Below the pieces are notes generated by a model. The model saw nothing but the letters and a program-made list of their open reading frames with translations, searched no databases and was not told where the DNA came from. Positions 1 through 12,755 of a stretch of DNA of 64,000 nucleotides are shown in pieces. This DNA is from Beroe forskalii (lineage: Eukaryota > Ctenophora > Nuda > Beroida > Beroidae). The stretch spans positions 1 through 64,000 of the forward strand of contig WFMF01000049.1 of NCBI GenBank assembly GCA_011033025.1. The letters are read 5' to 3'. Numbering within the stretch: the first letter of the stretch is position 1; each line of letters begins with the position of its first letter. The translations under genes were made by a program, and so were the position numbers.

Positions 1-246
1 TGTTGTAAATATAATATTATAATATTAACAGCTCGTAAAATGTAAATATATTTTAATTTTAATTATAACTTAACTGTGTTCGTTTAGTTAAAATGATCTA
101 GATTAGTTGAAATGATCTAAATTTTACATCAATGATCAATTAGTTATATGAGGAAGTCATCTATATTCTATAATTTTAATAATAATGCATGCATCAAATT
201 ATTCAAAAAATGCATTGCAAACACACATTTTTATGCATCAGTCATA

Positions 247-1426
247 TGTCATTTCGGCGATTTTTCGCTGAAGTTTATGATAATAATGGGGTGCTGCATT
301 CTAGTATCTTCGGCTTCAAGCGCCGAGAGTAAATCTCATCGGCCCCCTATCGGCTGGTTAGGTTAAAGTCATATCGCCTGGAAGAGCATCAATTTTATCC
401 AGCTTCGAGATCGGTGTACTGACCGATCAGTGTAAACAGTGAGACTCCAGAATAAGGGGCATAGGAAAAAAATAGCTACGAATAATATATTAGTTTCAGC
501 GGAACATTTGTCAATCGAACCATAAACAATCTCATTCATTTCAATATCTCAATATAACTGCGGACTCGGAAGCAGAGTGCGTTAGGTTCAAACCAGAAAC
601 TCTGATTCCCTATCTAGAGTGAGCTACAGTGAGTTAGAGATCACTCAAGAGTTCCAGTTCATCAGCTTGTGCCTCCCTGATCCATGTCGTTTCGACACAA
701 AGCAACGAAACAGTATAGCCTCCGAACTGGTCTGGATCCACACTCCGCTGCCGTGTCCGCTCCAAAAGCAAATCATAAACTGGCTAAAACTGAACTTCTC
801 CCGGTTCCCTCGGGGGGATATATCCTGGGGATCACGAGATTCCAGGGAAACTCAGAATTAATTAGCTCTCCTCCATTTCCATGCGGTTTAGAGTCAAGTA
901 CCAATTTCAGTGCTTGCTTTGATGATCCTTTGGGTAGCCTGCCGCCTGGAATCACAACTTCCCCCATAGCTGCCTTCCGTTCGGTCACATGCCCCTCATT
1001 GGGACTCGATCGAGTCTCAAAATAACTCTCCTCACTTTCCCTGTGATTAAGAGTCGAGTACCGATACCAAGCATCAAGCTGACCCCCTCATACGGTCATT
1101 TTTGACAAATACAATCCCAAATCGCCTATTGACTTCTAAGCTACTGAAAACCCTATATTATTGTATCATATATAGTCGCTGTTAACAAATACAATCTCTT
1201 GTGTCTATTAACTGTTTGTAGCTATAAGCAGTGTGTGCTGCACGCTTCTTGTGGTGAAGTCTTGCTGCAAGGAGCAGCAAGACTTCCAGCTCTTTTTGCT
1301 GCTGGAAAGGGCGCAGCACACTTTGGCTCAAGAAAAACTGTTCAAACTCTTCTGGTAGGTCATTGGGCAGCTCCGTCCAAAGTCCACAATCCCATATTTG
1401 GGTATCACGATTAGGGATGGATGACA
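247..1426. repeat. Interspersed 1.2 kb repeat, copy 1
   Basis: The same sequence recurs at 12756-14050. Both copies start TGTCATTTCGGCGAT and end GGATGGATGACA, giving 6-bp inverted ends TGTCAT/ATGACA of the TG..CA kind seen in LTRs. No target-site duplication is visible at either copy, and no primer-binding site or polypurine tract follows, so a solo LTR is only one possibility. This copy carries about 150 bp (around 1040-1190) that copy 2 lacks. Copy 2 carries a 235-bp MITE that this copy lacks. Short open frames inside are not supported as genes. Confidence 0.85.
1232..1321 (+). other. Three-way-junction secondary structure inside the 1.2 kb repeat
   Basis: An outer 9-bp stem (GTGTGCTGC with GCAGCACAC) encloses a perfect 12-bp hairpin (AAGTCTTGCTGC, loop AAGGA, GCAGCAAGACTT) and a second short hairpin (CCAGC/GCTGG). 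The second repeat copy (about 13873-13961) keeps all three stems; its one change in the small hairpin turns a G-C pair into G-T (G-U in RNA). The structure is seen in the sequence; any RNA function is inference. Confidence 0.5.
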
Positions 1427-1433
1427 ACTCCCT

Positions 1434-3727
1434 AATTTTTTTAGAAATTGGTTTCCAGCTGAAACCTATTTCGTTAAGTCCATGCCCCAATTTTTTAAAG
1501 ATATAAGAATTGAATTAAGATAAATATTAAGATTACTATTAAGATAAATTAAGATAAATATTCAATATTCTCATAGTGCAAGCAGCAGCCATTTTTGAGA
1601 TAGATTCGTTGTCCGCATCCGTCTTCCGCATCACCTCTTGCCCCTGTTGCATTGCATTTCATCTGGCATCCTATGACATTTTTTGTCATTTTGGGTTTCT
1701 TGTGGCCTTGTGCAGCAGTGCACTTGCATGCCTCTCGTGAGCAGTTGTCACTCCTTGATTCACTTCCATCTTCTATTTGTCTAAGTATGTCATTTCAGGT
1801 ATTTCTCCTCTTGACTAGACATTTTGTACATTGTCTTCATCTATTTTGAGCTTGGACCGTGACATGCACTAGGTGATTTTGCACTATGCAGTTCTGATGT
1901 GGCATGCATTCTTGTTTGAGGTTGTGTATTAGATATTTGGAGATATATTGGATGCTATTGTCCTTTATTGGCACTAATCATGGGCAAGTGGTTTCTTCTC
2001 TCTCATCTCGTTGCCATAGCACAGCATTAAAAACGAATTATAGCATAGATTAATGTTGAATAGTGGATAAATTTCCCTTCCAAGAAAGGAATCAGGATTA
2101 TTGACTAAAATAGTAGTATCCTAATTAATAAAAGTTATAGTTGTCATATTCAGTTATAGTTTTATATCCCGATCGAAAAAGAAATAATGTTTTCATTTTA
2201 GCCTAAATATGGCTATCAAATTTTTAACTACATTTAAGAAGATATGTTACTCAAATAAGTGCCTGCACATTAACAAGCGCCATGAAAAGATTGTCTACTG
2301 CAATTGACTATTTGCATGGTCCATGATCATTCTGATAACTGGTCCAGTCATATTGTAAAATGGTACATCAGATACATAATTGACAATCTGTTCCTGGCTT
2401 GTTCTTCACTTAAAGGGGAACTTGGTATTGGAATTAGGATTCTATTGCTTAGTTAATATGTTTTGCTCGAGTTAATTAATGAGAGAATGAGCATGGCATA
2501 TTCCAATCTCGTGTTGTCCTACATAAAGGTCCATTTTTTAAACTTAAGTTAAGATAATTTTGTCTAACCTATTTCTATGCAATGTAATTCTCTGAAAGAT
2601 TATAAGTTCGACTTAAAATATTCAATTCACAAGTGTATTACATAAGTGGTCCATCGACATGTCAGTAGAACTCTACTGATGATGAATTTTTTAAACATAA
2701 TGTATACAATGCTTTTGAAGTGCCAAATAGTTCCTTTTGCAGCTGAGAAAATCTTCCACCAGAAACTGAGTGAATCTATATGAAGAATGCCAGCAGTCCT
2801 CGAGTCTTGACTTGATTTGGCATGATATGAATTTCTTTTTGTGAAGTGATTCATAATGGAAGTTGAGTGATGGAACAAGTTTTTTTTGATGTCACCTTCC
2901 AGTGGAGACGTTGAAGAACCAATACAGTCGAAATCAAATTAATTGCTAGGAAATAATTAATTGCAAGGAAATAGTCGAAATCAAATTAATTGCAAGGAAA
3001 TAGTCGTTATCATTCATCTACTTCTCGTGTCTATCATATTGGTGACTATCATTGCTTCTCAAGAGTAAGATTGGTTGCTATAAATGCGTGCAAAAACCGA
3101 AAAAGGGCACGGCGTATCGGCTCCTGGAGAAAAATGCGAGTATTTTTTCGTAAGTGACAAGATGTGGCCTAACCAGGCTGATTGAGAATTGTCAGAATTC
3201 AGATACGTATAAATGTAAAATTTTGATATTTTCAACCTTTTTATTTGGAGTTTTAGGTGCACACGCACAGACATTTCATGACTCATGACATTGCAAAGTA
3301 ATCATAAAGTTGGATAGATTTTCACTGATCATTGCACTCCCAAAAATACGGCAATTTTCAGGAAAAATGCGTATTTTGTATCTACTTTTGAAAATACTTA
3401 TGTGACAGCCGCAGCTTTGCTAAGTGTAGCATCGGTAGAGTCATTGAGCATCATGTATTGTGTTCGTTAACAATGCAGGTTACATTCCGGAGAGCAACTT
3501 GTTGTGCCGCAATCACTGCGTGTGGCATTTGGAAAGCTCATTATGCTATTATCACTTCTTGTAGTTGCGAGTTGATGATGTAAGATAACCATAATATTGT
3601 CGTCCGTTATTGCTAGGTATTGATATCTCGAATGCGGTATGATTTGCGGGGGAATTTTTGCTAAAGGTTTCGTCTATTTAAACTGGCATAAGCTGTCCGT
3701 TGTTTCGATGACAGAGTATTTTATTTA
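1434..3727. other. AT-rich stretch without a recognisable gene
   Basis: Short open frames here have no convincing codon pattern, splice context or known domain. A small direct repeat (GAAATCAAATTAATTGC plus GGAAATAGTC) occurs two to three times around 2930-3007. Nothing else stands out. Confidence 0.6.
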
Positions 3728-3728
3728 C

Positions 3729-4258
3729 TGTAAAGCCATATATTTTCGCGGGTGCTATTTTTCGCGTTTCTTTAAAAACAGACTAATTTCACGGTTTTAA
3801 TTTTCACGCATTTCAAAATTCCTTAAACACAAACCAGTGCTTGTACGTGGCCATTTATCATTTTTCGCTCATTGCTGTACGCCTTGATAGCCGGTGATTG
3901 TACAAAGGCAAAAGCCCAGTAATGAGGTGTCTTGTTCGTCTATGTTTACTTAAGTGTGCCTCTGTTTGTCAGACATTACAGCATGTCATCCGTAAACGAT
4001 ACTGCGAACTTAGTTGAGGGGCTTAATGTTTCTAATGAGACACTTTGAGTTGAAAATAATGCCTTGATGACGATCCAATATATCGACTTATCGAATACCT
4101 ACCAACAATGTACAAGTTTCTTCCACTCAAAAATACGCAGATATAAATTTATCTCCAAGAATTGAAAATTAACTTCACGGCTGATATTTTCGCGGATTTT
4201 CTTTTCCAAATAAATGCGCGAAAATTAATGCCGCGCGAAAATTAATGGCTTTACAGTA
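3729..4258. mobile_element. Tc1/mariner-like MITE with CTGTAAAGCC ends
   Basis: The left end reads TACTGTAAAGCCAT and the right end ATGGCTTTACAGTA, so the element has inverted ends CTGTAAAGCC flanked by TA, the target duplication of the Tc1/mariner superfamily. The inverted repeat continues inward with TTTTCGCG-rich sequence on both sides (about 3735-3780 and 4180-4250). No transposase frame is present, so it is a non-autonomous element. The superfamily rests on the TA flank alone. Confidence 0.7.
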
Positions 4259-4497
4259 TGCGAGACTCTGGACGCTCGTGATTCCTATTGTACATTTGCT
4301 TTCAGCCAACCTTGTGTGACAAAGAAATAGGTGAGAATGGGATTTGCATTGGAATTATTATAGTGCAAATTCTAAAATATTCGTTACAATTGGGTCGGTT
4401 TTCTGTCATTATTGTGGACTTTAATTGTAATAATGATAACTACATCCTGGGTTCATGCCTCCATCATCATTATTACCCTCCCGTGGCTCAAACTCCA

Positions 4498-4770
4498 GTG
4501 TGATAATTATCGATATATCACTCCTTTATAGGACAACTGAACAGTGGTGGAATAATAGAGCAGAATATCGTTAAATAAATTGTTGATTTTATGAAGGAGC
4601 ACTCGATAATCTATAAAACGTTGAATTCAGACGAGGGTCGTCAGACCAGTGGGAGAAGATACTGTTTTGTCGGGTAATAATACAATTAACAAACTCATGG
4701 ATCGTGTGATATCGAAAATTGTCAAACTCGGCTGACGCCTCGTGTGATAATTTTCGATATAACACTCCCA
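4498..4770. repeat. Palindromic short repeat with TGTGATAATTTTCGATAT arms
   Basis: TGTGATAATT(A/T)TCGATAT occurs at about 4499 and 4742, and its reverse complement (GTGATATCGAAAATTGTCA) at about 4705, so the segment can fold on itself. It sits at the downstream edge of the gag-like frame. It is probably a small MITE or foldback repeat; the exact ends are not resolved. Confidence 0.45.
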
Positions 4771-5550
4771 TTCGTTTGTTAATCGTACATTATACATTTG
4801 GTCTGTCATGCCTTGTTGATTGGCCTGTTCCATGTGGTTTATAGCCAATTTCTCAACCATGTTTGTGAGCTTTGAAATTCGAGCATTGTTCATCTTATCT
4901 GCCTGTTTGGTCATGGAGTTTACTTGGTGTGCTGGCACCTTAGATGCCTCGTAGCAACTTTCCAACAAGATTGCCAAGTCTAGCAGTTGGTCAATGTTCA
5001 TTTCCGTGTGCTCCCGAAGTCGAGCAGAAATCAGCGGATGGTTGATATTCGTCATGAAATGTTGTCTTAGATTCGCCTCTCTCACTCGCTGCTGGTCAGC
5101 TCCTGGGTAAGCCATTTCAGACATTCTGGATAGGTCCACGAAGAAGTCGTGTGAAAACTTTTCAGTTTTCAGTCTTTTTCTGGCTGCCATTTCTGTTATA
5201 TATTTGTCTGTGTTATTAGCATGGTAGCCCTCTGCTTTCTTCAATATATCCACGATTTCTTGAAAAGTTAGATCTTGGTCCAGGTAACGTGAGATTCCCC
5301 TTAGTGCAGTGTCGTCCAAGTGGGCCACAAGAAGACTTGGTAGCATGTCGTCAGGGACTTGGAGAGACTGGCAATAGGAGTGGAATCTTTGGAGAAAGAT
5401 CAGCAAATCTGAACCGTGTTTGAAAGGTTGAAGATTCCTGATATATTGTACCGGTGCCATTCTCACTCCTAGTTGGCCCTGGTAAGGAGGTGGAAAACCT
5501 GCTGGAGGGAAGTTGAGAGGAGCTGCCGCTGCTTGATTATTGCCTGCCAT
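4770..5550 (-). mobile_element. Gag-like fossil of an LTR retrotransposon (Ty3/mdg4-like by appearance)
   Basis: An open frame of about 260 residues starts with a Pro/Ala-rich segment. It continues with an alpha-helical capsid-like region (around PFKHGSDLLIFLQRFHSYC and later LRQHFMTNINHPLISARLRE) that resembles the gag of metazoan LTR retrotransposons. No protease, reverse transcriptase, integrase or terminal repeat is visible beside it, so only a fragment of the element remains. Family placement is by general resemblance; a domesticated gag gene is an alternative. Confidence 0.5.
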
Positions 5551-5559
5551 TCCTGTATA

Positions 5560-6270
5560 GCTGTATTAACGCTAAGGGAATAAATGATTATAATATAATT
5601 AAGTATGATAATGAATTAATGGAATTATAAGCAATGTTCTGCCAATATGTTAATATTGTTGTAAATTAAATTAACGTTGCTGCCGTCAGTGTATGTATTC
5701 ATGACCATAGAATTGGGGATACTATTATTACGTCTGCTAGAGCAGGATATAAAACATTGAAGTATCGATAACATGTGGTATTTTATAGATACGTGATGAG
5801 GCATACTGATGAGGTAATGTGATGAAATTAGGGCTGTGAGGTGTATGTCATTTTGTCAGCGATACAGTTATGAAATCAGGTAAATTGGAAAAGTTATATG
5901 ATTGAATTCGATGTGCCATGATGCATTTGATGATATGCCTTAAGATATAGAGGATTAATCTGGTAATATAAATGCAATGAGGCATTAAATATGCCATAAG
6001 GCATGTTAAGGTTTAAATGTATTCAAAATTCTAGCTATTTTCATTATCCCTGGATTAGTAGAGGTTGGTGTAAATTTTGTCTACTCAACGAGTTTTCTCA
6101 CTTGAAAATACTATATGTCATATTATGCAAGTTGCCTTGTGGTCTAATTTATGGTAACGATTTCTTCCATAGGTATGAAGAGATAGTATATGGATTTCTA
6201 ATTCTGATGGGATTTGTGAAGACGCCACCGGTTGCTACTAAGGTATGCTTAAGCCATTATTAAGCTGTGG
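5560..6270. other. AT-rich spacer, nothing recognised
   Basis: There is an 86-codon open frame at 6003-6263 with AT-driven composition and no domain or splice support. No repeat family from elsewhere in the window is seen here. Confidence 0.5.
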
Positions 6271-6279
6271 CGGATGATT

Positions 6280-7930
6280 TGCATTATCGGTACATTTTTT
6301 TCGCCGATGAACGATAATTTTTCATAATTATGGCCGATACCGATAATTATCTCCGATAAAATTTCAATCTACTTTTGGCCGTAATCATAGACACAATATT
6401 CGATGAATTGATCAGCAAGTATCTTAAATGTAGTGAGGTGTACGTCTAAACTACTAACTTACGTGTTGGCATTATATTATTTACCCTGACGCCACTTACT
6501 TTTTATTTGAAAGGTTCAAGAGAACCTATGGAAGCAAAGGAGTGTTGTCAGGGCAACATGGTGTCGGTGTAAGGTGGTGTCGAGTTACTAATGCGTTGTC
6601 AGGGTATTAAAGTGGTGTCAAAGTAAAGTGGTGTCAGGGTTAAATTGTGTATTGGTTAGGCGATGCCAGGGTGTAAGGAAGTGACGACCTACTGAGCTAC
6701 GATCAATGTTCTACGACCTATTGAGCACCGATTACGAAGCCGATTTATCGTTCTATCAGATCTATGTTCTGCGATCTAGTAATTAGGGTCGGTCTCTCTA
6801 AACTGGTTATTATTAGAGCAATAATGAGCCTGACGCCCGAAAAGGTCAACAAAGGAATTAGTCGATTTTAGCCGGCAATTAATCGAAATGCGCTTCAAAT
6901 TCCTGGGCATAAGTCGAAATGAAAAATTTAGTCACTGAAGTAAGGGAAAAATGGCGTCAGTGTAACGTGGTGTCGAGGTAATAGGTTGTCGTGGAATTGA
7001 ATGGTCCTGCAATGTAAATTGGTGTCTTGGTAAAATCGTGACAGGGTTAGGTGATGCCAATATGCCATAGTTTAGTTACTTCCGGGCAAATAGTGTCAGG
7101 TTGAATTAGTGTCAGGTTAAACTGGTGTCATAATGAAGTGGTGTCAGAGTCAAATAGTATCGGAGTATCAGGGCAAAATAGTGCCAGTGTTACGCTGTAT
7201 CAGGGTGAAATGATGTCAGGGTAAGGCTGGTGTCAATAAAGTTCTGTCTGGGTTAATTGAAGCCATGTTTGGTTTCGGGGTGAAGAGGTTTTGGGGTTTA
7301 ATGGTGTCAGTGTAAATAGCTGGTGGTGTCAGAGTAAGTGTAACTGTGAACTGGTCCCAGTGCTAAGTTGTGTCAGATCAAAATGGTGTCATGGCAAAGT
7401 AGTGTCAGCGTTAACTGGTACCATGATAAGAAGGAAGAGGAAACTTGTGTCTGCCGTCTGGGAAACGTGCTGTCATGGTGCTGTGATGACAGAGTAAACT
7501 GTTGTCATAGTCAGCTATTATAGTGATGCTAGGATCTAGTGGTGTCTGGATAAATGGGTGCCCGGAAAAATTTGCTTGATTGAAACCTGTCAGCAGGGCT
7601 TAGTGGTTTCGGGGTGAAGACTGAAGTGTCATAAGGATTGATTGATGTAAGGGTTAAATGCTACCATGATAAAGTGGTTATCGGGCAAGGTGGTGTCAAG
7701 TTTTGCGGTTTTGTGGTGTCAGGGTTGAGTGGTGCCATAGTAAAGTGGTGTCTAGGAAAAGTGAATTGGAGGTGCGATGTTGGGTTTTAAGTGGTGTAGG
7801 GGCATATCTCTTCTTCAAAAGATGATAAATTTTACTCATTAAATTATCGGTCAGATTTTGTCGCCGACAACCAATAATTATTTTTTTGCGATTAATCGGC
7901 GATTATTTATCGCTAATAACATCGGTTGCA
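6280..7930. repeat. Degenerate TGGTGTCA minisatellite between two direct repeats
   Basis: From about 6490 to 7800 the sequence is a diverged tandem array with core GTGGTGTCAGGGTAAA (unit about 16-18 bp). It is bracketed by two direct copies of an ATTATCGGT...TTTTCGCCGA...AATTAT segment (about 6285-6356 and 7843-7912). The same octamer TGGTGTCA/TGACACCA dominates other arrays in this window. Confidence 0.7.
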
Positions 7931-8056
7931 AACCTTAGGCGGATCCTATTTGCTTATTTAAGCTCTTATTTTCGAAAATATTATGTGAATTATTATCAAG
8001 AAGGTGGTATGCCCAAAGGTTGATATGGAACTGTTAATGTCGGTTCTACATTTCAG

Positions 8057-8284
8057 TCTTCAGATGATGATTTCTCATTAAGAAGATGGAAGACCGGCAG
8101 TATCCCCCAGCCTGCGCATGTCTCACGCATGAGACACAAGCCCAACGGTACGCAGCCAGGCGAGTTCCGGAGAGGCATCGGCTTCCCAAAATTAGCCGAT
8201 GACTGGATCACTACCAGCGCAAGTCGGAAACACCCCCTCTTTTCCACTCAGCCATCTGGGATCCAAACTGAGCGGGGAACTTAG
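8057..8284 (+). CDS. Isolated exon-like open frame, 75 codons to stop
   Basis: A good 3' splice site (ttctacatttcag) opens a frame starting SSDDDFSLRRWKTG and ending QTERGT-stop. It is rich in Arg, Pro, Ser and Lys, has no low-complexity bias, and reads like a terminal coding exon of an unrecognised protein. GC content is clearly higher than in the flanks. No upstream exon that would join it was found. Chance or a transposon-borne exon remain possible. Confidence 0.35.
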   Translation, partial: SSDDDFSLRRWKTGSIPQPAHVSRMRHKPNGTQPGEFRRGIGFPKLADDWITTSASRKHPLFSTQPSGIQTERGT

Positions 8285-8805
8285 ATGTGCCTCGCCTCCA
8301 TCCCGAAAGAGAAAAACGTGAGTATTAATGCTAATAATGCTAATGGGATGACCTGTTTACATGATCGTCAGTGACCTATGAATTCAAACAATTGGAACCC
8401 ATGATCGGATTCGTACTTCAGGTTAAAATATGTTAAATGTATTCACTATAATTTTGTGAGCATTTATTGGCTGAGATTGAAATTTCAGCCAACATCATGA
8501 CAACATCGACTGCTTACTCAATTTCTAGGAGAATATGACGCCATCGCCGCATGACTTTTGCAAACAACAGATGCGCGGAATTGTCAATTTGTGCGGCGCG
8601 CGCGCGCGGCGTGGGAATTTTGTTCGCCCGCCTAAATCAGTACTTTTTCGAAATTTCTATTTTCTATTCACAATTAGGTCCATAGTCAAGGGAAATAAGG
8701 AAAACTATAATCATCGTTTGGATATTTTGTTTGCTTCTAATTAGTTAAGAATGGACAATTCGTTCGTAAATAGGCTCGGTACCACCCTCCTTCATCCTTG
8801 ACTTT

Positions 8806-9785
8806 AAGGGGGGGGGGGGCTCAAGCCAAATTTTTGGGAAAACACGTTTCTGAGATAACGGTTGACCCAAAAGGTATACCCCGTGGGCCAACTTTTTGGC
8901 CAGGTTTGGTACCCCCAGACCCACTAGCGCCGCCGTGGCGCCGTGCCCCTCAAAATTGCGTTTTTGTTTTACAAAAAGGCAAATGAGAGGGTTAGCAGAG
9001 ATCGTGTATTTTGAGAGGATCGGGTCGACAAAAATTAGGACGATGTGTATACTACCTTTATCTGTACTGTTAATTCTGAAAAGGGCCCGGAAAATTTGAG
9101 GGAGATATGTCCACAAATTTTGGCAAAAATTTGGCGCTTTTGGCGCCAAAAATTTTTGAAGGCCTAACTCAAAAATCCGGCTCCATTTGTATCTGAGGAA
9201 TTTAGTCTAGTTTCACGTAAAAAAAGAATTATGCAAAAATATTAATCGTAGCCGAAGTTATAAGCGTTTGAGTAAAGTGCACTTTGGAAAAAACGCGAAC
9301 TGAGAAAAATAACGCGATTTGTGGTTTTAAGAGGTTTTTGGACCTCAAATCGCCATTTTAGCAGCAATCAACCCCAATCTTGCAGAGAATACATAACCCT
9401 ACGCTATTTATCGAATAAAGTTGGTTTCATACAAAAATATTGATATTTGGCCAAGTTATGGGCCAGAATTAGCTTGCGCGACGCGTATGCCCATATGGGC
9501 ATACGTTTTTCGGCCATAACTCGGCCATTTTTTTGAATATCGACTTCAAATTTTTATAGTAACTCAGGGACCATTATCTATCGATTGCACACCTCAGATC
9601 CCGCACAAGTTGCATTTGAAAAAATATGCCCATTTGTGCCCATATTTGGGCACGGCGCCACAGCGCCAGTGGGTCTAGGGGTACCAAACCTGGCCAAAAG
9701 TTGGCCCACGGGGTATACCTTTTTTGGGTCAACCGTTATCTCAGAAACGTGTTTTCCCAAAAATTTGGCTTGAACCCACCCCATA
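8806..9785. mobile_element. Non-autonomous DNA transposon with about 150-bp terminal inverted repeats
   Basis: The left end (about 8817-8952: GCTCAAGCCAAATTTTTGGG, then GGTTGACCCAAAAGG and CCCCGTGGGCCAACTTTT) is repeated as its reverse complement at 9636-9783. The interior has two CATATGGGCATACG-type palindromes (around 9487) and no transposase frame. A poly-G run lies at the left edge. The superfamily cannot be assigned because no clear target duplication is visible. A rearranged relative lies at 20205-20830 and a short fragment at 28855-28895. Confidence 0.75.
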
Positions 9786-9899
9786 AAACATTTCACCCGC
9801 GGATTCAAATGCTATTGGAGTTGTGCGTATGGCATATCCTATTCCTTCAATGCAAATTTGATTATAAAAAACTAAATTATAATGCCTGTTTGCATTAAC

Positions 9900-12755
9900 T
9901 TAGGCACCTGTATCGTTCCTGCATCAAGTAAGGCGAGCATATTGCGACGGCTATCCCACAATCAGTATGGCATGAACTTCTTTATTTGGCTGCGCATGGA
10001 CTTATGATTGACACAGACCTCGGAGCTCCTATTCATGAACTTTCTTCTCCTTGTGCCTTCGTCAATATGTTCCATATTTCTGTCTAATCATCGAGTAATT
10101 CATTCTATATCCATCATCTCTATTTTCATCATCTTTACTATCGAAACCTTGTGCACAATCGCCATTTTCGTCATTTCTGTCTCATATTTTTGACCATTCA
10201 CCCTTCACATACTAATCGTTTACTTCTTCATAACTTCAATATAATTTCATCGGCCGGTATTGTAATATCCCATCATTTCCCATGATCTTCCGCCGGCGCC
10301 AATCCTCGATCCCTAAACGTCAGTTATCCCTTGGGCGGGTAAAATAAAGAATTCTTCGGCCGGAATTCCACGCTTGCCCCACTAGCAACTTAACTTCTCT
10401 CTATTCACACGGCACACCACGTGTTGCTCCCGTTCATGAATTAAGAGGCTGTGTTATCAGTATCCATGCACTCGCTGTCCGTGTGTCCTGTGAAGCGGGT
10501 TTTCACATCAGTCAGTTTACTCGCCCGTTCACCACTGACCAACTGACAAGCTGCTCTTTGAAGCAGCAGATACCACTCTGAGATAGCGACGCAGTTTTAT
10601 GCTGCGCTGTCCCGTATGTTTTTGCGAGCTGACATGGTAACTATTATTTTAATCAATCTGAAAAGCGTTAACTAAGCGGGCCAATTTGCGATTTACGTGT
10701 TTCAGCACCGTTTGTTGATTGCCATCTGGCGTATTCCGCTTTCTGTTTCAGTGGGCTTTTTAATGATCTCTACTTTTGCCTTCAGGATGTGGATGTGTTT
10801 TCCCCATACGTGCCGTCAACTGTTATATTTCATCCCCTACAATCTACATACAGAGCATTCATGTTCATAGGTAAGTTACAAGAGCGACTTTTTCTGCATT
10901 TTACGGTACTTGGAACAGTTGTAGTCAACTAATGATTGTAGGCTATCATATTTTTTGTAAAAATCTATGCCGTTTCCGTAACACAATGCTATTAAGCTAT
11001 TAGATCCTGATCTGTTGAACCTTTATTTGCAGTCACGTATCTTTTAACTATTGTAATGTGAGGCGATAAAGGCACTGGCAAGGGCCAAAAATTCAGGCGG
11101 AAATAAAATTTCTCATATTCTCCCTAAAACTTCAATTCAAAATTTTGGGCAAGACTGATATCACATAGGGAGGAACTTTCCCGGTTATCTTCAAATTTGT
11201 TTCTCTTTAGACGTGTTTTGCGGCCAGAAGGAAGCGAGATAGCAAAAATCTGAGGCCATTTTGGAAGATATACCGAATAAACTTGTGACTTTTATTTCGA
11301 AGGTTTCACTTCTATTCCAACAGCCGTACGGCCAATGACAGGAATCGAAGGATTCAAGTGTACTCAAGCCAGTGACGGTTAAGGAAGTGTAATCCATACT
11401 TTCGTCGCCCGAGACTTCGCTGCAATGGGCAGTTCCTCATTTAACCCTCCCGTACAGTTTCCTGCATGCTCGGCTGAGTGAACCGCCGGGCCGCATAGGC
11501 TCAAGATGAATACGGAGTAAATCACGCAAGCAGGGTTTCAATGAAGTATACTTCTGCAAATTTGCTGTTTTGAAAAGTCAAGGTTTTATTGGGAATTGTG
11601 GGTGAATGCTTTGAGATTAGGACTTCAAAACCTCAAAATATGCAGTTTTCGGCCCAATAATCCGGTAAGTGACAAGTATTCGTTTCAAATTCCTTAATTT
11701 TGGCCCAGGGAAAACTAAAATTAAACAAAGGCTGTACAAAGTGCCAAAATCGCCAGAATTAGGATTTTTGAAGAAAAAGATAAATTTTAAAGCTATTCTC
11801 GAGAGCTTTGTTTCTAATTTTTGCCTTAAATATACTCCTCTCCGAAATACGGGGTACGAATGATGCTACCTGAACATTGCGTAGCGTAAAAAATATTTGC
11901 GTGTTTTAATAATAGCGTGCTTACGAACTGATATATCTTAAATTGACTTAATATTGACTACTTTTTTTAATCTTGATATTTTGATATTATTGACTATTTT
12001 GCGGATGAAAGATTATGTTGCTCAGGTAATTTGACAGGGCTAAAATCAGGTGTGTCAGCATTAAAAATAGTGTGGTGAACGCTGGTCCTATATAGTGTTT
12101 TCAAAAAGCATATTAATCTTCCAACTATTTCAGGTACGTGTATTTCCGGCTGGTGTTCTGAAATTGGGTGAGTGACAGATTGAAAGAAGAATAGCGACTT
12201 TGCATGAGTGTGTGCATATGAGGCTTCCTGGAATCAAGTCAAGGATCTGGATTGAAATTGAAGACCGCTGACAAATGTCGTTTTGTCCTGGTCTAAATAC
12301 GGCATTATGGGATCAGTATTAGCTTGCGCAGATGCCATAATTTTATCTCGATATGCGGCTGGTACAAAACTCAACCCGGGACTTGCAGTTAATGCTAATC
12401 AAAAGTCTGATCATTGGAATTGTTAGGGTGCATCTGCACCATCTGTGTGCCACGTACAGACGGATCTGGTAGTGGAATTGGCATAGACTGTGCTCTGTTT
12501 GAGGAACTATTCGGCATATATGTGAATTTCGCGAAAGTTGCTGAATCGAAGGATCATAAATCGCACTCGTTTATTGGATGAACGTTTCAACCTCATAGAT
12601 TTGCTTTTGTTTAACCGACTTCGGTGTCAACATAGGATTAGGAAAAGCCCCAATCTGTGATCTGGTATGTCGCACTGTTTCCACGATGGAGTCATCTGCA
12701 CAAATCTCTGAAAGCTGTTTTTTTGAAGATGGGTTGACTTTTGTACAGGCTCCAC
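9900..12755. other. Long stretch without recognised gene; one short repeat
   Basis: Only one repeat was recognised: about 11287-11434 (CACTTCTATTCCAACAGC ... GTCGCCCGAGACTTCGCT) recurs at 32100-32210. Upstream FERM exons of the merlin gene would be expected on this side but none was recognised. Open frames here are short and unsupported. Confidence 0.5.
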
